The position numbers and the translations under genes were made by a program. Of a DNA stretch of 64,000 nucleotides, positions 50,632-58,561 are shown piece after piece. Position 1 is the stretch's first letter. Each line of letters opens with the position of its first letter. The notes below the pieces were generated by a model, which was not told the DNA's origin, did not search any database, and saw only the letters and a list, made by a program, of their open reading frames with translations. Source of the stretch: a virus; IMG/VR virus record IMGVR_UViG_3300044608_000251, positions 1 through 64,000 of that record; one strand, 5' to 3'.

Positions 50632-51039
50632 TTAAATAAACTTACGTTTGATGCCACGTGGATCTTCTACTACAGCTTCCACAGAGTCATCGTTAATGAT
50701 TCGGAACTCACGGTCGTGAATTACCAAACGGGTGCCCGCATTGGGGCGTACCAAAATAAAATCACCTTGTTTGCACCAGGGACCATTTGGGAACCTTACC
50801 TTGTCAGCATAGCAATCAGGACCCATATCGACCACGAACAGCACCGTGGTTAATAATTCATCGGCTCTTCTTGTTTCGTCTGACTTAATAATGCCACTAT
50901 CAAATGCTTCTTCAGCTTCAGGGATTGCGCAAAGGATGCGATACCCTTGCGGTTTTGGTAGTTGTGATGCTTTTTGTTCTGCTTCTTTATTTAGCACAGC
51001 AGCTAAGTCTACTGCTTGGCTAAGATTCAGATTACTCAT
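50632..51039 (-). CDS. GroES-like co-chaperonin
   Basis: 135 residues. The core QGYRILCAIPEAEEAFDSGI, then VVDMGPDCYADK, GDFILVRPNAGT and FRIINDDSVEAVVED, has the order of a Cpn10 fold: 'R-x-L/V...', mobile loop, 'VxxxGP', 'Gdxvlv.' and 'r.i.dd.i.a.v'. Phage GroES analogues (as T4 gp31) let host GroEL fold large capsid proteins. It lies between portal and scaffold genes, fitting a capsid-folding job. An N-terminal helix of 30 residues is extra. Confidence 0.65.
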   Translation of the reverse strand: MSNLNLSQAVDLAAVLNKEAEQKASQLPKPQGYRILCAIPEAEEAFDSGIIKSDETRRADELLTTVLFVVDMGPDCYADKVRFPNGPWCKQGDFILVRPNAGTRLVIHDREFRIINDDSVEAVVEDPRGIKRKFI

Positions 51040-51223
51040 TGTCCGAGTGCTCCATTTTTCGTTTTAGGTCTATGGTTTCCTGCCTTGCAATGAGAAGACC
51101 ATGAATCTCACCACAAATTCTTCTGTATTCTGGATAGTCTGCAGCTTGTCCACTTGCTACCCAGTCACGTTTAACAATTACTTCTTTGTCTAGTATGTCC
51201 ACTAGAGCTTCAAAAGCGTCCAT
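51032..51223 (-). CDS. Small head-region protein
   Basis: 63 residues from the second of two adjacent ATG codons, chosen because GGAGA then has proper spacing. Helical: FEALVDILDKEVIVKRDWVA followed by YRRICGEIHGLLIARQETI. This small family commonly follows the portal gene in such phages. Role unknown. Confidence 0.6.
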   Translation of the reverse strand: MDAFEALVDILDKEVIVKRDWVASGQAADYPEYRRICGEIHGLLIARQETIDLKRKMEHSDNE

Positions 51224-53697
51224 CATTCTCCTTTAGATTTAGGGTTGTTTTGTTTTTGCGCATTAGCCATCAATTGCGTTGCATGTTTCATGCCATCGTG
51301 CTGTTGTGAAGATTGATGTTTCTCCATATCCACTTGTGTTCTTGCCATTTCTTTTTGTGCGTCCACAGTAATACGTTCACGATCAATCTGTAATCTCTCT
51401 TGTGCAATCTGTATATCAGCCTGATCTTTAGCGGCTTTACGTTGCTGATCAGCAGCTTTGATCTGTACTTCTTGTTGCTGCATTTGTACAAGTGGGTCTT
51501 GCGCCTGCGCCTGAGCTTGCTGCTGGGCTGCTTGTGCTTTGTTCTGTGTAAGAACTTGTTGGGCTGCTTGGGCAAGTAACGGAGCTAACTGCGCTTCCAT
51601 CTCTGGAGGCATATTGACCTGTTCGCCAGATTCGTCTTTCATCGGAGGTAATGCAACGCCAAGTTGCTGCTCAATCTGAACACGGTACTGCATACCTAAG
51701 TGCTCTTGAATGTGCGCCATTAATGCGGATTCCATTTGCGGCTTCATTGGGCTTTGTTGTACTAAAGATTGAATCTTAGGGTCTTGCGCCATTGACATAT
51801 GAACAGAAATATGTGCTCCGTGGTCTTGAGTTAAGAATGCTTTGACCGGTTTCATCATAAGAATATTTTGGTTCTCACTAACTGGGTCGACCGGTTTTTG
51901 GTCCTCATCCATTGGTATGAGTTTTGACGCATTCTTAATCCCCAGAACGTCGAGCATTTGGCGATGCAAGAGTGGGAGGTTGTATAGCTGGGGAGCTGTC
52001 TGGGCCAACTGAAGAGCTGCTTGGTATTGGACAATCTTTTGCGCCATCGTCGACGCATTGGGATCTGACACCGGTATGACGTCAACATTATCGTAGTCGC
52101 TCTTTTTAGCTCTACGGCTTCCCTCAGTCGGCTCATAGTCATATTCCTCTGGAGTGTATTCAGCAATAATGCCTTTCAAGAGATTTAACTCTTGCTTTAA
52201 GCTGTAGTGGATACGGGCTTGTACAGCGGACATTACCTTAAGAGTGCGCTCCATAATTGCTAATGTTGTCCCAACAGGCGCATTAGCGCTCATATCAGAA
52301 ACCTGCATATCAGCAGTGTTAGCAAAACGACGACCTTCTTCTACGATCTGATTTAACAACGCCATCAATGTCTGACTTGGCTCCTTGTAAGGGAGAGTCA
52401 TGATGTTGTCTTTCATCGTACCGCTTGGTACGTCTACATCACGGAATTCACCTGGGGCAATCGGGGTGTCATCACCTTTGACTCGCAAGCCACGGGTCTT
52501 AAAGCCGCCTGGCAAGTTTGCAAGTGACCCTGCGTCAACCAATTGGCGGATAAGGGAAGTACCAGATTTAGCATAAGCGCCGATAAGATGGATAAGACCA
52601 AAATGATAGAAGCCAAAGCCAGGAATATATCCGTAGTGAACAAAGTGTTGACGCTTTTGATAAGTTTCGTCTTCAGGGTTCCAATTACGTCTGATAGCAA
52701 GAACATTAGTTGTTCCTTTCTCAATAGTTACTACATAAGGTAGACCAATACCGGTCTCTTCGTCCTTAGAGTTCTTGTGTTCAAAACCTGGTAAGTCCAA
52801 GTTTACGTGCATCTCAAGAAGTTTGTACCTGTCATCCGTTGTGGCTTTAAATCCTAACTTTTCAGCTATCTTCTTCTCAACTTCATCTAGTACGTTTACT
52901 GGATCGCCCAGGTCAATATCACGGTAGAACCCATCAATCTGTAACTTCTTAACCTCATTCTCGTTTTTGCGCATTACGTGCGTTACACGCTCAGCAGCAG
53001 CTAAAGAGGCAGCGCCATAAGGAACAACGATGTCCTCGGCTGGTACAAACATTGCTACTTGACGGTTTAAGTTAGGATCAAAATAGACTTTCTTAAATGC
53101 GTTTCCAGCTAAACCTAAACCCCAGAGCATTCTTTCTGTCTCAGGGCGATACTCCTGCATCACGTCGGTTAACTGATAGTTCATATCATCTTGCACACGT
53201 TGTGCAGCATCTTTTTTCTCTGGTGTTTCTTTACCAACGATCTGTGTCTTTACTGGCCCTGCGGAAGGGAATATTGACATCATTGTTTCTGCTTGGAACT
53301 TCACGATAGCTTCGGACAAGAGTGGGTGATACACACCGCAAGCGCCTTCCCAAGGTTCTGTTCTTTCCTCAATTTTTAATCCGAGGAGTTCTAAGCCATC
53401 TACGTATGTCTGGATCCAGTCTTTACGTGCACTAATATCGGCATCATACTCACCAATTAAATCACCAGCAATTTCTGCCAGAGCACCATCATCAATGTAT
53501 TCGGCTAAGTTAGCATCAAACTTATCAGCGCCTTCTTCATCTTCATCGCCCGGTTCTAGAACAACTTCTAACCCATCCATACCAATAGTTACAGACTCTG
53601 GATCCTCAATCTCAATTTCAATTGGCGCTTCTTGCGCAGCCAACTCGTCTATACCTACGGGAGCTTCGTAGAGTGCTTTATCAATATTTGTCGCCAT
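51223..53697 (-). CDS. Portal protein
   Basis: 824 residues. The block WIQTYVDGLELLGLKIEERT followed by PWEGACGVYHPLLSEAIVKF is the start of the P22/SU10-like portal. IFPSAGPVKTQI, WGLGLAGNAFKKVYFD and AKSGTSLIRQLVDAG further support this. The C-terminal 150 residues are a Gln/Ala-rich helix (barrel-like), as in P22. It forms the dodecameric ring through which DNA is packaged and ejected. It follows the terminase genes. Confidence 0.88.
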   Translation of the reverse strand: MATNIDKALYEAPVGIDELAAQEAPIEIEIEDPESVTIGMDGLEVVLEPGDEDEEGADKFDANLAEYIDDGALAEIAGDLIGEYDADISARKDWIQTYVDGLELLGLKIEERTEPWEGACGVYHPLLSEAIVKFQAETMMSIFPSAGPVKTQIVGKETPEKKDAAQRVQDDMNYQLTDVMQEYRPETERMLWGLGLAGNAFKKVYFDPNLNRQVAMFVPAEDIVVPYGAASLAAAERVTHVMRKNENEVKKLQIDGFYRDIDLGDPVNVLDEVEKKIAEKLGFKATTDDRYKLLEMHVNLDLPGFEHKNSKDEETGIGLPYVVTIEKGTTNVLAIRRNWNPEDETYQKRQHFVHYGYIPGFGFYHFGLIHLIGAYAKSGTSLIRQLVDAGSLANLPGGFKTRGLRVKGDDTPIAPGEFRDVDVPSGTMKDNIMTLPYKEPSQTLMALLNQIVEEGRRFANTADMQVSDMSANAPVGTTLAIMERTLKVMSAVQARIHYSLKQELNLLKGIIAEYTPEEYDYEPTEGSRRAKKSDYDNVDVIPVSDPNASTMAQKIVQYQAALQLAQTAPQLYNLPLLHRQMLDVLGIKNASKLIPMDEDQKPVDPVSENQNILMMKPVKAFLTQDHGAHISVHMSMAQDPKIQSLVQQSPMKPQMESALMAHIQEHLGMQYRVQIEQQLGVALPPMKDESGEQVNMPPEMEAQLAPLLAQAAQQVLTQNKAQAAQQQAQAQAQDPLVQMQQQEVQIKAADQQRKAAKDQADIQIAQERLQIDRERITVDAQKEMARTQVDMEKHQSSQQHDGMKHATQLMANAQKQNNPKSKGE

Positions 53698-53706
53698 TTT
53701 TTATCC

Positions 53707-55293
53707 TTAGTAGTAACCTTTATGCTTCTGTGATCTGAACATCTTAATATCCTCTGGCTCATCACTAGGCAATCTAATAAACCCACCTTGTCTGAACCGC
53801 ATTAATGCCATTACCGTTGAGTCAACTAAGTCATCATGACTCATAAACGGGAATCCTGCAATTTCCTCTACTACTTCTTCTGCCCACCGAGTCTCCGGGA
53901 CCCATACAAGTCCCGATTTGATAATATCAGCTACACTATTAAGCCTAGCTAGCTTATCTCCACTGCCTCTATGCGGTGTATACTCCGAAATTATCAGCCC
54001 AGTACGCCTTAATTCTTGATAAAGTGCCGTTCCTGCTGACTTTTTCTCCACAATAAACGCATCTGGCTCCCACTCGTTGTACTCATTGAGCGCTAAATCC
54101 TTTAATTCAGGGAATTCTACCCGTTTTTTGATAGAATTTAACAAAATTATGGCGTGTGCACTCGTTTCGTCATTGTAGAACACTCCCCACGTAGTTATCG
54201 CAGTATAATCCGCCCGATTATGGGTTTCGGCTGCAGCGTCTAGGGACATAATCACGTATTCACACTCAGGTGGATTCTCTTTTTTCCACCAATTCCACCA
54301 TTCACGCTTAACTACTGAGGCTTCTTCGGCGGTGGGGTTTTGTTGGTATTGAGCGTTCCATTGGAACAGTGGCATAGAAGCCTTAGTTTGACGCAGAGAG
54401 GATAATGGCATCCACTCAGGCCACAAGGCTCGTTCATCTTCTGTATTTTCGTTAAAAATTGCTGGAAACTCGATAACTTCATATTGATCCGCTTCTTCAT
54501 TCATGGACATGTCACGTACTACTTTACCCGTTAAGTCATCCATATGCCAGCGAGTCTGCACAATAGCCACTCTACCGCCTGGCATTAGACGTGTACGAGC
54601 ACCATAAGTGAACCATTCGTATGCTTTATCAAAAACGTCGTAGTTTCCGTTAATTATGTCCTGTTCGTTGTGTGGGTCGTCAACCAAAAGTAAGTCCGCA
54701 CCACGACCAGCAAGGGCAGAACCAACACCACAAGCATAATACTCCCCACCAGCATTAGTATTCCAACGCCCAGCAGACTTGTTATCTGCCGCAAGAGAGA
54801 CTGTTGGAAAAATCTGTTTATATTCAACCCTGTCAATTAAGTTCCTCACCTTCCGTCCAAAGTCCACAGCTAAGTCAGTCGTGTGGGAGACCATTAGCAC
54901 CTTTTTGTCGGGGTACTTACCTAGGAACCATGCCGGAAAGTAAATAGAGACAAGTTGGGATTTACCGTGGCGTGGCGGTATGTTAACGCACCCACGTGAT
55001 TTTTTACCCTCGGCAATATCCATGAGCATATCTGCCAGAATTCTATGGTGCTTACCTACTTTATAGTCAGACTGCATCTTCTTACAGAACTCAATGAGGT
55101 CCATTTGACAGGCTTTAGCAGAACGTCGGGCTTCTAGCTCTTCTGCAATAACATCAACCTCCATCTGTTCTTCGGGGGAAAAGGCGTCTATGTTGTCAAA
55201 TAGGAACTGCAGTTCGCTGTCCGTGAGGGACGTTAAGTCATTAGGATTTTCTTGGGTTTGGTTTTGTTCCAAGCCCTCTGCCACCTCACTCAC
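53707..55293 (-). CDS. Terminase large subunit
   Basis: 528 residues. Walker A PPRHGKSQ (106-113), Walker B LLLVDDPHNE (D205, D206) and coupling motif region of the packaging ATPase. The C-terminal RNase H-like nuclease begins with VIMSLDAAAETHNRADYTAI (D352). The middle AGRGADLLLV and NAGGEYYACGVGSALAGRG are typical of one TerL branch. It cuts and pumps DNA into the procapsid with the small subunit encoded upstream. Confidence 0.93.
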   Translation of the reverse strand: MSEVAEGLEQNQTQENPNDLTSLTDSELQFLFDNIDAFSPEEQMEVDVIAEELEARRSAKACQMDLIEFCKKMQSDYKVGKHHRILADMLMDIAEGKKSRGCVNIPPRHGKSQLVSIYFPAWFLGKYPDKKVLMVSHTTDLAVDFGRKVRNLIDRVEYKQIFPTVSLAADNKSAGRWNTNAGGEYYACGVGSALAGRGADLLLVDDPHNEQDIINGNYDVFDKAYEWFTYGARTRLMPGGRVAIVQTRWHMDDLTGKVVRDMSMNEEADQYEVIEFPAIFNENTEDERALWPEWMPLSSLRQTKASMPLFQWNAQYQQNPTAEEASVVKREWWNWWKKENPPECEYVIMSLDAAAETHNRADYTAITTWGVFYNDETSAHAIILLNSIKKRVEFPELKDLALNEYNEWEPDAFIVEKKSAGTALYQELRRTGLIISEYTPHRGSGDKLARLNSVADIIKSGLVWVPETRWAEEVVEEIAGFPFMSHDDLVDSTVMALMRFRQGGFIRLPSDEPEDIKMFRSQKHKGYY

Positions 55294-55921
55294 TATCTTT
55301 ATCCTTTACTTCTACAACTTCTACAACTTCTACTTCCTCTACTTCTTCCAGACCCAGCTCTTTGTCTAAGTCAATGACCTCGCCGTTCATCTTGACGGTG
55401 TTTACATCTTCTATTTCGGGATGCATTAACCGTTGTATTTTTGCACGTAGCGACGACGTAAGATCTTGTGTGGAGCGATGGTTGATGGTTACTTCGGATT
55501 TTTCGGTAAATAAACCAACGTCTGTGATCTTACCCAGCAGTTCTAATGCCCGAATGCGCACACGTGGATCATCGTTGTTTGAATCCAACAATAGCTTGTT
55601 TGTTACCAGGAGCCGAATCTGGAGTGCATTGTCTACGACACGAATACTAAATTCATCTAGTAGCGACTTTACGTGACCATAGGTTGCCGGTCTAATCTGG
55701 GGGGCTTTCTTAACAAGAACCTTATTTGCCTTGGGTTCGTTCTCTGCTATCTCATATAGCATCTGCTCCGCCTCTACCTTATCTTCTTCTGTAGGGGTCG
55801 TATCTAATCCCAGCAGTTCTGCTGTTTTGCAAGCTGCCTCTGCTCGTTCTCTAAAGTCAGTCAACTTTAGATTTTCACTTGGCATTGGTATAGCCAAATC
55901 AGGTTCAATTTGTAGTTGCAT
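55286..55921 (-). CDS. Terminase small subunit (putative)
   Basis: 211 residues, directly upstream of TerL with an eight-base overlap. A central helical part (SLLDEFSIRVVDNALQIRLL, then DPRVRIRALELLGKI) and an acidic C-terminus with a Glu-Val repeat (EEVEEVEVVEVVEVK) coded by a short DNA repeat of TTCTAC units. Identified mainly by position and size; small terminases diverge strongly. The ATG has only a weak ribosome binding site. Confidence 0.65.
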   Translation of the reverse strand: MQLQIEPDLAIPMPSENLKLTDFRERAEAACKTAELLGLDTTPTEEDKVEAEQMLYEIAENEPKANKVLVKKAPQIRPATYGHVKSLLDEFSIRVVDNALQIRLLVTNKLLLDSNNDDPRVRIRALELLGKITDVGLFTEKSEVTINHRSTQDLTSSLRAKIQRLMHPEIEDVNTVKMNGEVIDLDKELGLEEVEEVEVVEVVEVKDKDSE

Positions 55922-55953
55922 CGGGTCCCGGTCCAGACGTTGATGATGGATGG

Positions 55954-55959
55954 ATTATA
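55954..55959 (-). promoter_or_regulatory. -10 element of the terminase operon
   Basis: TATAAT on the minus strand, giving a start about 26 bases before the terminase ATG. No good -35 box lies 16-18 bases upstream, so an activator or altered sigma may be needed. Two repeat elements lie just upstream. Confidence 0.4.
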
Positions 55960-55994
55960 TATTAAGTTTTTGTACTGTGTTGTTTTTTTGTATG

Positions 55995-56062
55995 TGTATA
56001 GTTTTTGCAGTTTTTTATACATGTGGGTTTTGATATGTATAGTTTTTGTAGTTTTTTATACA
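55995..56062. repeat. Two direct copies of an inverted-repeat element
   Basis: TGTATA-N15-TATACA occurs at 55995-56021 and again at 56036-56062, 41 bases apart. The sequence between and after (GTTTTTGyAGTTTTT; ATGTrGGTTTTG) is also nearly the same. They stand upstream of the -10 box of the terminase operon and may be operator sites for a dimeric regulator. Confidence 0.6.
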
Positions 56063-56195
56063 TGTAGGTTTTGTGTTGCTGCCCGGATTGCCCAGGTTTT
56101 TACTCAAAAAGCCAATTACCGAGCGCCATACAACACTAGGTTTTACAAGGCTGCCAGGCCGAAAGTTCCCGAACGGGACATAAAAATTTTTAGGG

Positions 56196-56206
56196 CTAGG
56201 TACTTA
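56196..56206. repeat. CTAGGTACTTA element, copy 1
   Basis: First of three identical 11-base elements in this control region, preceded by an A/T run (AAAAATTTTT). The other two lie at 56495 and 56652. It stands upstream of the terminase operon on the minus strand. Confidence 0.55.
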
Positions 56207-56254
56207 AAAAGTATAAGGGGGGTGTTCTCGCAGGTGAGTATCTGCTTACCCCCC
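56206..56254 (-). terminator. Terminator of the 43-residue gene (minus strand)
   Basis: On the minus strand GGGGGGT (56254-56248) pairs ACCCCCC (56223-56217), with an inner GCAG/CTGC stem, then TTATACTTTTT. It lies 20 bases after the stop of the small gene at 56274. Confidence 0.55.
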
Positions 56255-56273
56255 AGTTTTATTAAAGAAGTCT

Positions 56274-56405
56274 TTATTTAGTTTTAGCTGTATTAAAGAA
56301 CTCTTTAGTTGATGTGAGCACGGAGTTAATCCAGAACTCGTTTACTTCTTGAATACGCTTTGCCAATTCTTCGAACTGCTTGGTTTGTTTAGTGAAATCA
56401 AACAT
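56274..56405 (-). CDS. 43-residue phasin-like micropeptide
   Basis: ATG preceded by AAAGGA, single gene with its own terminator. The translation (DFTKQTKQFEELAKRIQEVN, then EFWINSVLTSTKEFFN) is one long amphipathic helix rich in Phe, Lys and Glu, resembling the first helix of phasins, the proteins coating polyhydroxyalkanoate granules. This likeness is weak. It lies in the divergent control region between terminase and the right-arm genes. Role unknown. Confidence 0.55.
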   Translation of the reverse strand: MFDFTKQTKQFEELAKRIQEVNEFWINSVLTSTKEFFNTAKTK

Positions 56406-56426
56406 GGTTTTTCCTTTAAGTTAGTG

Positions 56427-56445
56427 AGGTTCCGTTTGGGAACCT
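56427..56445 (-). promoter_or_regulatory. Leader hairpin of the 43-residue gene
   Basis: AGGTTCC, a short loop, GGAACCT: a perfect 7-bp stem in the minus-strand leader, 21 bases before the ATG at 56405. May control stability or translation of the small gene. Confidence 0.4.
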
Positions 56446-56494
56446 TTGTTGCGGTGCAACATATGTGTAGTATATAACACAAAAAAATTTTTGC

Positions 56495-56505
56495 CTAGGT
56501 ACTTA
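56495..56505. repeat. CTAGGTACTTA element, copy 2
   Basis: Second copy, preceded by AAAAAAATTTTTGC, 90 bases upstream of the 43-residue gene on the minus strand. The shared flank (A run, T run, GC) extends the match with copy 3 to about 20 bases. Confidence 0.55.
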
Positions 56506-56651
56506 CTTTTTCCTACACGTTTTTACTTTTCCTTACAATCCGGCGTTTTTGTAAAGTTTTTACTTTGTTTTTGCCTTGGAATTTACTCTGTTTTTATTAA
56601 AGTTTCATGCACTTTTTTGTTGTAAGTTCTTGATATATAAAATTTTTTTGC

Positions 56652-56662
56652 CTAGGTACTTA
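56652..56662. repeat. CTAGGTACTTA element, copy 3
   Basis: Third copy, again preceded by AAAATTTTTTTGC. Between copies 2 and 3 the DNA is very T-rich, with no open frame. The set may be phage promoters or binding sites. Confidence 0.55.
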
Positions 56663-56798
56663 GAAAACATGACGGGGGGTGTTTTTGTTAAAACGTAAAA
56701 ACTCAGTATTGCTCGTACGTAATAGCAAACTATGTAGTGCGGGGGACTCCTAAGCTGTAGCGTGGGTATGGGGGGTTGCTGGTAGCCTGTCAAGGTTT

Positions 56799-56814
56799 GC
56801 TGTAACCTTACAGC
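56799..56814. promoter_or_regulatory. Palindrome GCTGTAA-CC-TTACAGC
   Basis: Perfect 16-base palindrome two bases upstream of a -35 box. The core CTGTAA-N2-TTACAG recurs at 57626, 57772 and 58323, with close variants at 59302 and 60317. A likely operator for a dimeric regulator. Confidence 0.6.
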
Positions 56815-56816
56815 TA

Positions 56817-56846
56817 TTGACAAATAATACCATATGATGTTATACT
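56817..56846 (+). promoter_or_regulatory. Sigma70 promoter of the 56960 gene
   Basis: TTGACA, 18 bases, TATACT. A near-consensus host promoter, start near 56853, with a leader of about 105 bases. The palindrome immediately upstream suggests control by a repressor or activator. Confidence 0.7.
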
Positions 56847-56959
56847 GTATTTAATGGTTGAGGTTGTAAAACGGTTGCAAGGTTTCACCTAGTAGCTACT
56901 CAAGCAGATTATTTCTTTAATAACCTAAGCAGTAAATTAATATCTCGAAAGGATATATC

Positions 56960-57544
56960 ATGCCTCAAGTAAATAAAGATGTGCCTGTAGTATTGTTCGC
57001 CCCTTTGAACGCTGACGAAAGCCAGCACATTGTAAGCTGGAGCGGTATGGCTGACAATGAGCGGGATAGTAAAAACAAGTTGGTTGATGTATTTGTAGCC
57101 AATAAGCGTTTACCCTCTCACTTCATCGGGTTTGCTAAAGATGAAAGCGATGCTGGTGCTATCAAGTTGCGTGATAGTATTGTGCTCAATATCATCAAGG
57201 GCTGGAAAAACAACGGCGATGCGCTTAAATTGTTTAAAGCTGATACGGCTAGTTTAGATGTTAAACAGCAAGCTGATCAGGCTTTTTATAAGGATAAGTA
57301 TCAAACCGATTATTACAATTTCCGTAAAGCTTTCAATACCCGCTTTGAAAAATCACAAGCTGGTGCGACTGCTGGAAAAAGTAAGCCAGCAAAGGATGAC
57401 GTTCAGGCTTTGCGCTTAATCAATCAGGCAATTAAAAAGCTGACTGAAATCAAAGCGGGTTATGCTGGAATTGCTGATGATATTAAAGCTCTTAAAGCTC
57501 TAAATATCAAAACCAAAGTAATCGATCCAAACCCACCAAAGTAA
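56960..57544 (+). CDS. Hypothetical early protein
   Basis: 194 residues, single gene between a strong promoter and a strong terminator. Two helical halves are joined by an Ala/Gly/Lys linker (SQAGATAGKSKPAKDD, about residues 131-146). The C-terminal half (INQAIKKLTEIKAGYAGIAD) is a Lys-rich helix. The ribosome binding site is AAAGGA. The isolated strong expression unit suggests an early, abundant protein such as a host-takeover or DNA-binding factor, but there is no recognised domain. Confidence 0.65.
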   Translation: MPQVNKDVPVVLFAPLNADESQHIVSWSGMADNERDSKNKLVDVFVANKRLPSHFIGFAKDESDAGAIKLRDSIVLNIIKGWKNNGDALKLFKADTASLDVKQQADQAFYKDKYQTDYYNFRKAFNTRFEKSQAGATAGKSKPAKDDVQALRLINQAIKKLTEIKAGYAGIADDIKALKALNIKTKVIDPNPPK

Positions 57545-57565
57545 TCTGTAAGATTACACTCAACA

Positions 57566-57591
57566 AACCACCCTTCGGGGTGGTTTTTTTT
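57566..57591 (+). terminator. Rho-independent terminator
   Basis: AACCACCC, a TTCG tetraloop, GGGTGGTT and a run of T. It ends the 56960-57544 transcript. A short GTAATC-TGTAA-GATTAC hairpin precedes it across the stop codon. Confidence 0.9.
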
Positions 57592-57624
57592 CGCTCTGAT
57601 TTTGTGCGTCGCACAATAACTTAG

Positions 57625-57687
57625 CCTGTAACTTTACAGGGAATGATGCCAGTGACTTTGAGCAGCATGTAGCATAGGGTTGAGTTG
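57625..57687. repeat. Long direct repeat, copy 1 (with palindrome)
   Basis: Begins with CCTGTAACTTTACAGG and runs on through GATGCCAGTGACTTT and TGTAGCA-x-AGGGTTG. Copy 2 lies 146 bases on at 57771-57834. This stretch (57592-58169) has no gene that I can support. Confidence 0.6.
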
Positions 57688-57770
57688 TGCAGAGTTCTTA
57701 TTGGTTGTATGTGTTGGGTTGTTATGTGGAGTTCTGTAAAATCGGCTTGATAAGATTTGATAGGCTGTGT

Positions 57771-57834
57771 CCTGTAAAGTTACAGCGAACGATGCCAGTG
57801 ACTTTAATTGGCGTGTAGCACAGGGTTGGGGTTG
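57771..57834. repeat. Long direct repeat, copy 2 (with palindrome)
   Basis: CCTGTAAAGTTACAGC followed by the same GATGCCAGTGACTTT and TGTAGCA-x-AGGGTTG segments as copy 1. Conserved over about 63 bases, with changes outside these cores. Possible origin or operator units. Confidence 0.6.
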
Positions 57835-57929
57835 ATTTTGTAAAACATAGGGTATTCCCTACCTAATGTTCGGTTTTGACTTGCAATGTTCTTGGTAAAG
57901 TTCTTTTGTAAGTCCTTGATTATTAAGTA

Positions 57930-58066
57930 ATGTTCGTAAAGTTCGTAAAGTTCGGTCGTTTTTTTGAATGAGTCCAGCAACGACTGATAAAAAACTAAAA
58001 CTTACTTTTACCCCCCAAAATTGTTTTTGGCACCATTGCCTAAAAAGGGCAGAACTTTACGAACAT
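57930..58066. repeat. 15-bp inverted repeat around a 107-base spacer, with GTTCGTAAA iterations
   Basis: ATGTTCGTAAAGTTC (57930-57944) is the exact inverse of GAACTTTACGAACAT (58052-58066). AAGTTCGG/CCGAACTT lies beyond each. The left arm also repeats GTTCGTAAA directly. AT-rich spacer with GGCA-CCAT-TGCC. May be a replication origin or a regulatory region; nothing coding is visible. Confidence 0.55.
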
Positions 58067-58169
58067 TCCGAACTTATCAATATATTCATATACTTATAAC
58101 TACTCCAAATAAGAACTAATAAGAACTTTTATTCTTTAATACAATATGATACTCTTAGATACCAAAACC

Positions 58170-58198
58170 TTGACTTTGTCAAGCTGATAGCGTATAAT
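58170..58198 (+). promoter_or_regulatory. Sigma70 promoter of the 58.3-59.2 kb operon
   Basis: TTGACT, 17 bases, TATAAT; start near 58205. One of the best promoter matches in the window. Leader of about 140 bases with short tandem repeats and the recurring palindrome. Confidence 0.75.
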
Positions 58199-58201
58199 AT
58201 A

Positions 58202-58230
58202 AGAAGTTAGTAGAAGTTAGTAGAAGTTAT
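58202..58230 (+). repeat. 10-bp tandem repeat AGAAGTTAGT (x3)
   Basis: Three units of AGAAGTTAGT, the last ending AT, at the expected transcription start. Could affect start-site choice or slippage, or be a protein site. Confidence 0.6.
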
Positions 58231-58288
58231 TTTTAGATGTAATGTAATAGTATTAGGTAATATGTAGTAGACTTTATCAACAACCGCA

Positions 58289-58322
58289 ACATTCACAACA
58301 TTCACAACATTCACAACATTCG
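58289..58322 (+). repeat. 9-bp tandem repeat ACATTCACA (about 4 units)
   Basis: Units of ACATTCACA just before the palindrome at 58323 in the leader of the zinc-ribbon gene. Unstructured, C/A-rich; may keep the ribosome site open. Confidence 0.6.
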
Positions 58323-58336
58323 CTGTAACCTTACAG
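58323..58336 (+). promoter_or_regulatory. Palindrome CTGTAACCTTACAG touching the ribosome binding site
   Basis: Identical to the core at 56800. Its last bases (CAG) run into AGGAGA, the ribosome binding site of the 58346 gene. In RNA it could form a six-pair hairpin beside the site; in DNA it is a candidate operator. Confidence 0.55.
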
Positions 58337-58345
58337 GAGATTTAT

Positions 58346-58561
58346 ATGTCACAAGTAAAGAAGTACATCCCACGTTGTATGCAATGTGGCGAGGTCTATG
58401 ACCTAAACCGTCTGCACCTAGGCTATACCTTCTGCCTACCATGCGGTGACGAAATCGCTAAAGAACGCAAGTTCACCATCGCACCCCTCAACAAGTCTAA
58501 CTATGTCTGCATTACCGACTTGACTATGTTAAAGCAACTTAACCCTAAGAGGACAACATGA
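58346..58561 (+). CDS. Zinc-ribbon small protein
   Basis: 71 residues. CMQCGEVYDLNRLHLGYTFC followed by LPCGDEIAKERK forms two CxxC knuckles. KFTIAPLNKSNYVCITDLTM and LKQLNPKR are further conserved in a phage family of unknown function. First gene of a four-gene operon, coupled to the next by an ATGA overlap. Confidence 0.65.
   Translation: MSQVKKYIPRCMQCGEVYDLNRLHLGYTFCLPCGDEIAKERKFTIAPLNKSNYVCITDLTMLKQLNPKRTT

Noticed and set aside
56960-57544. Assigning a named anti-defence function to the first right-arm gene
   Set aside because: Early position and strong promoter are suggestive, but the protein has no motif that supports a specific role.
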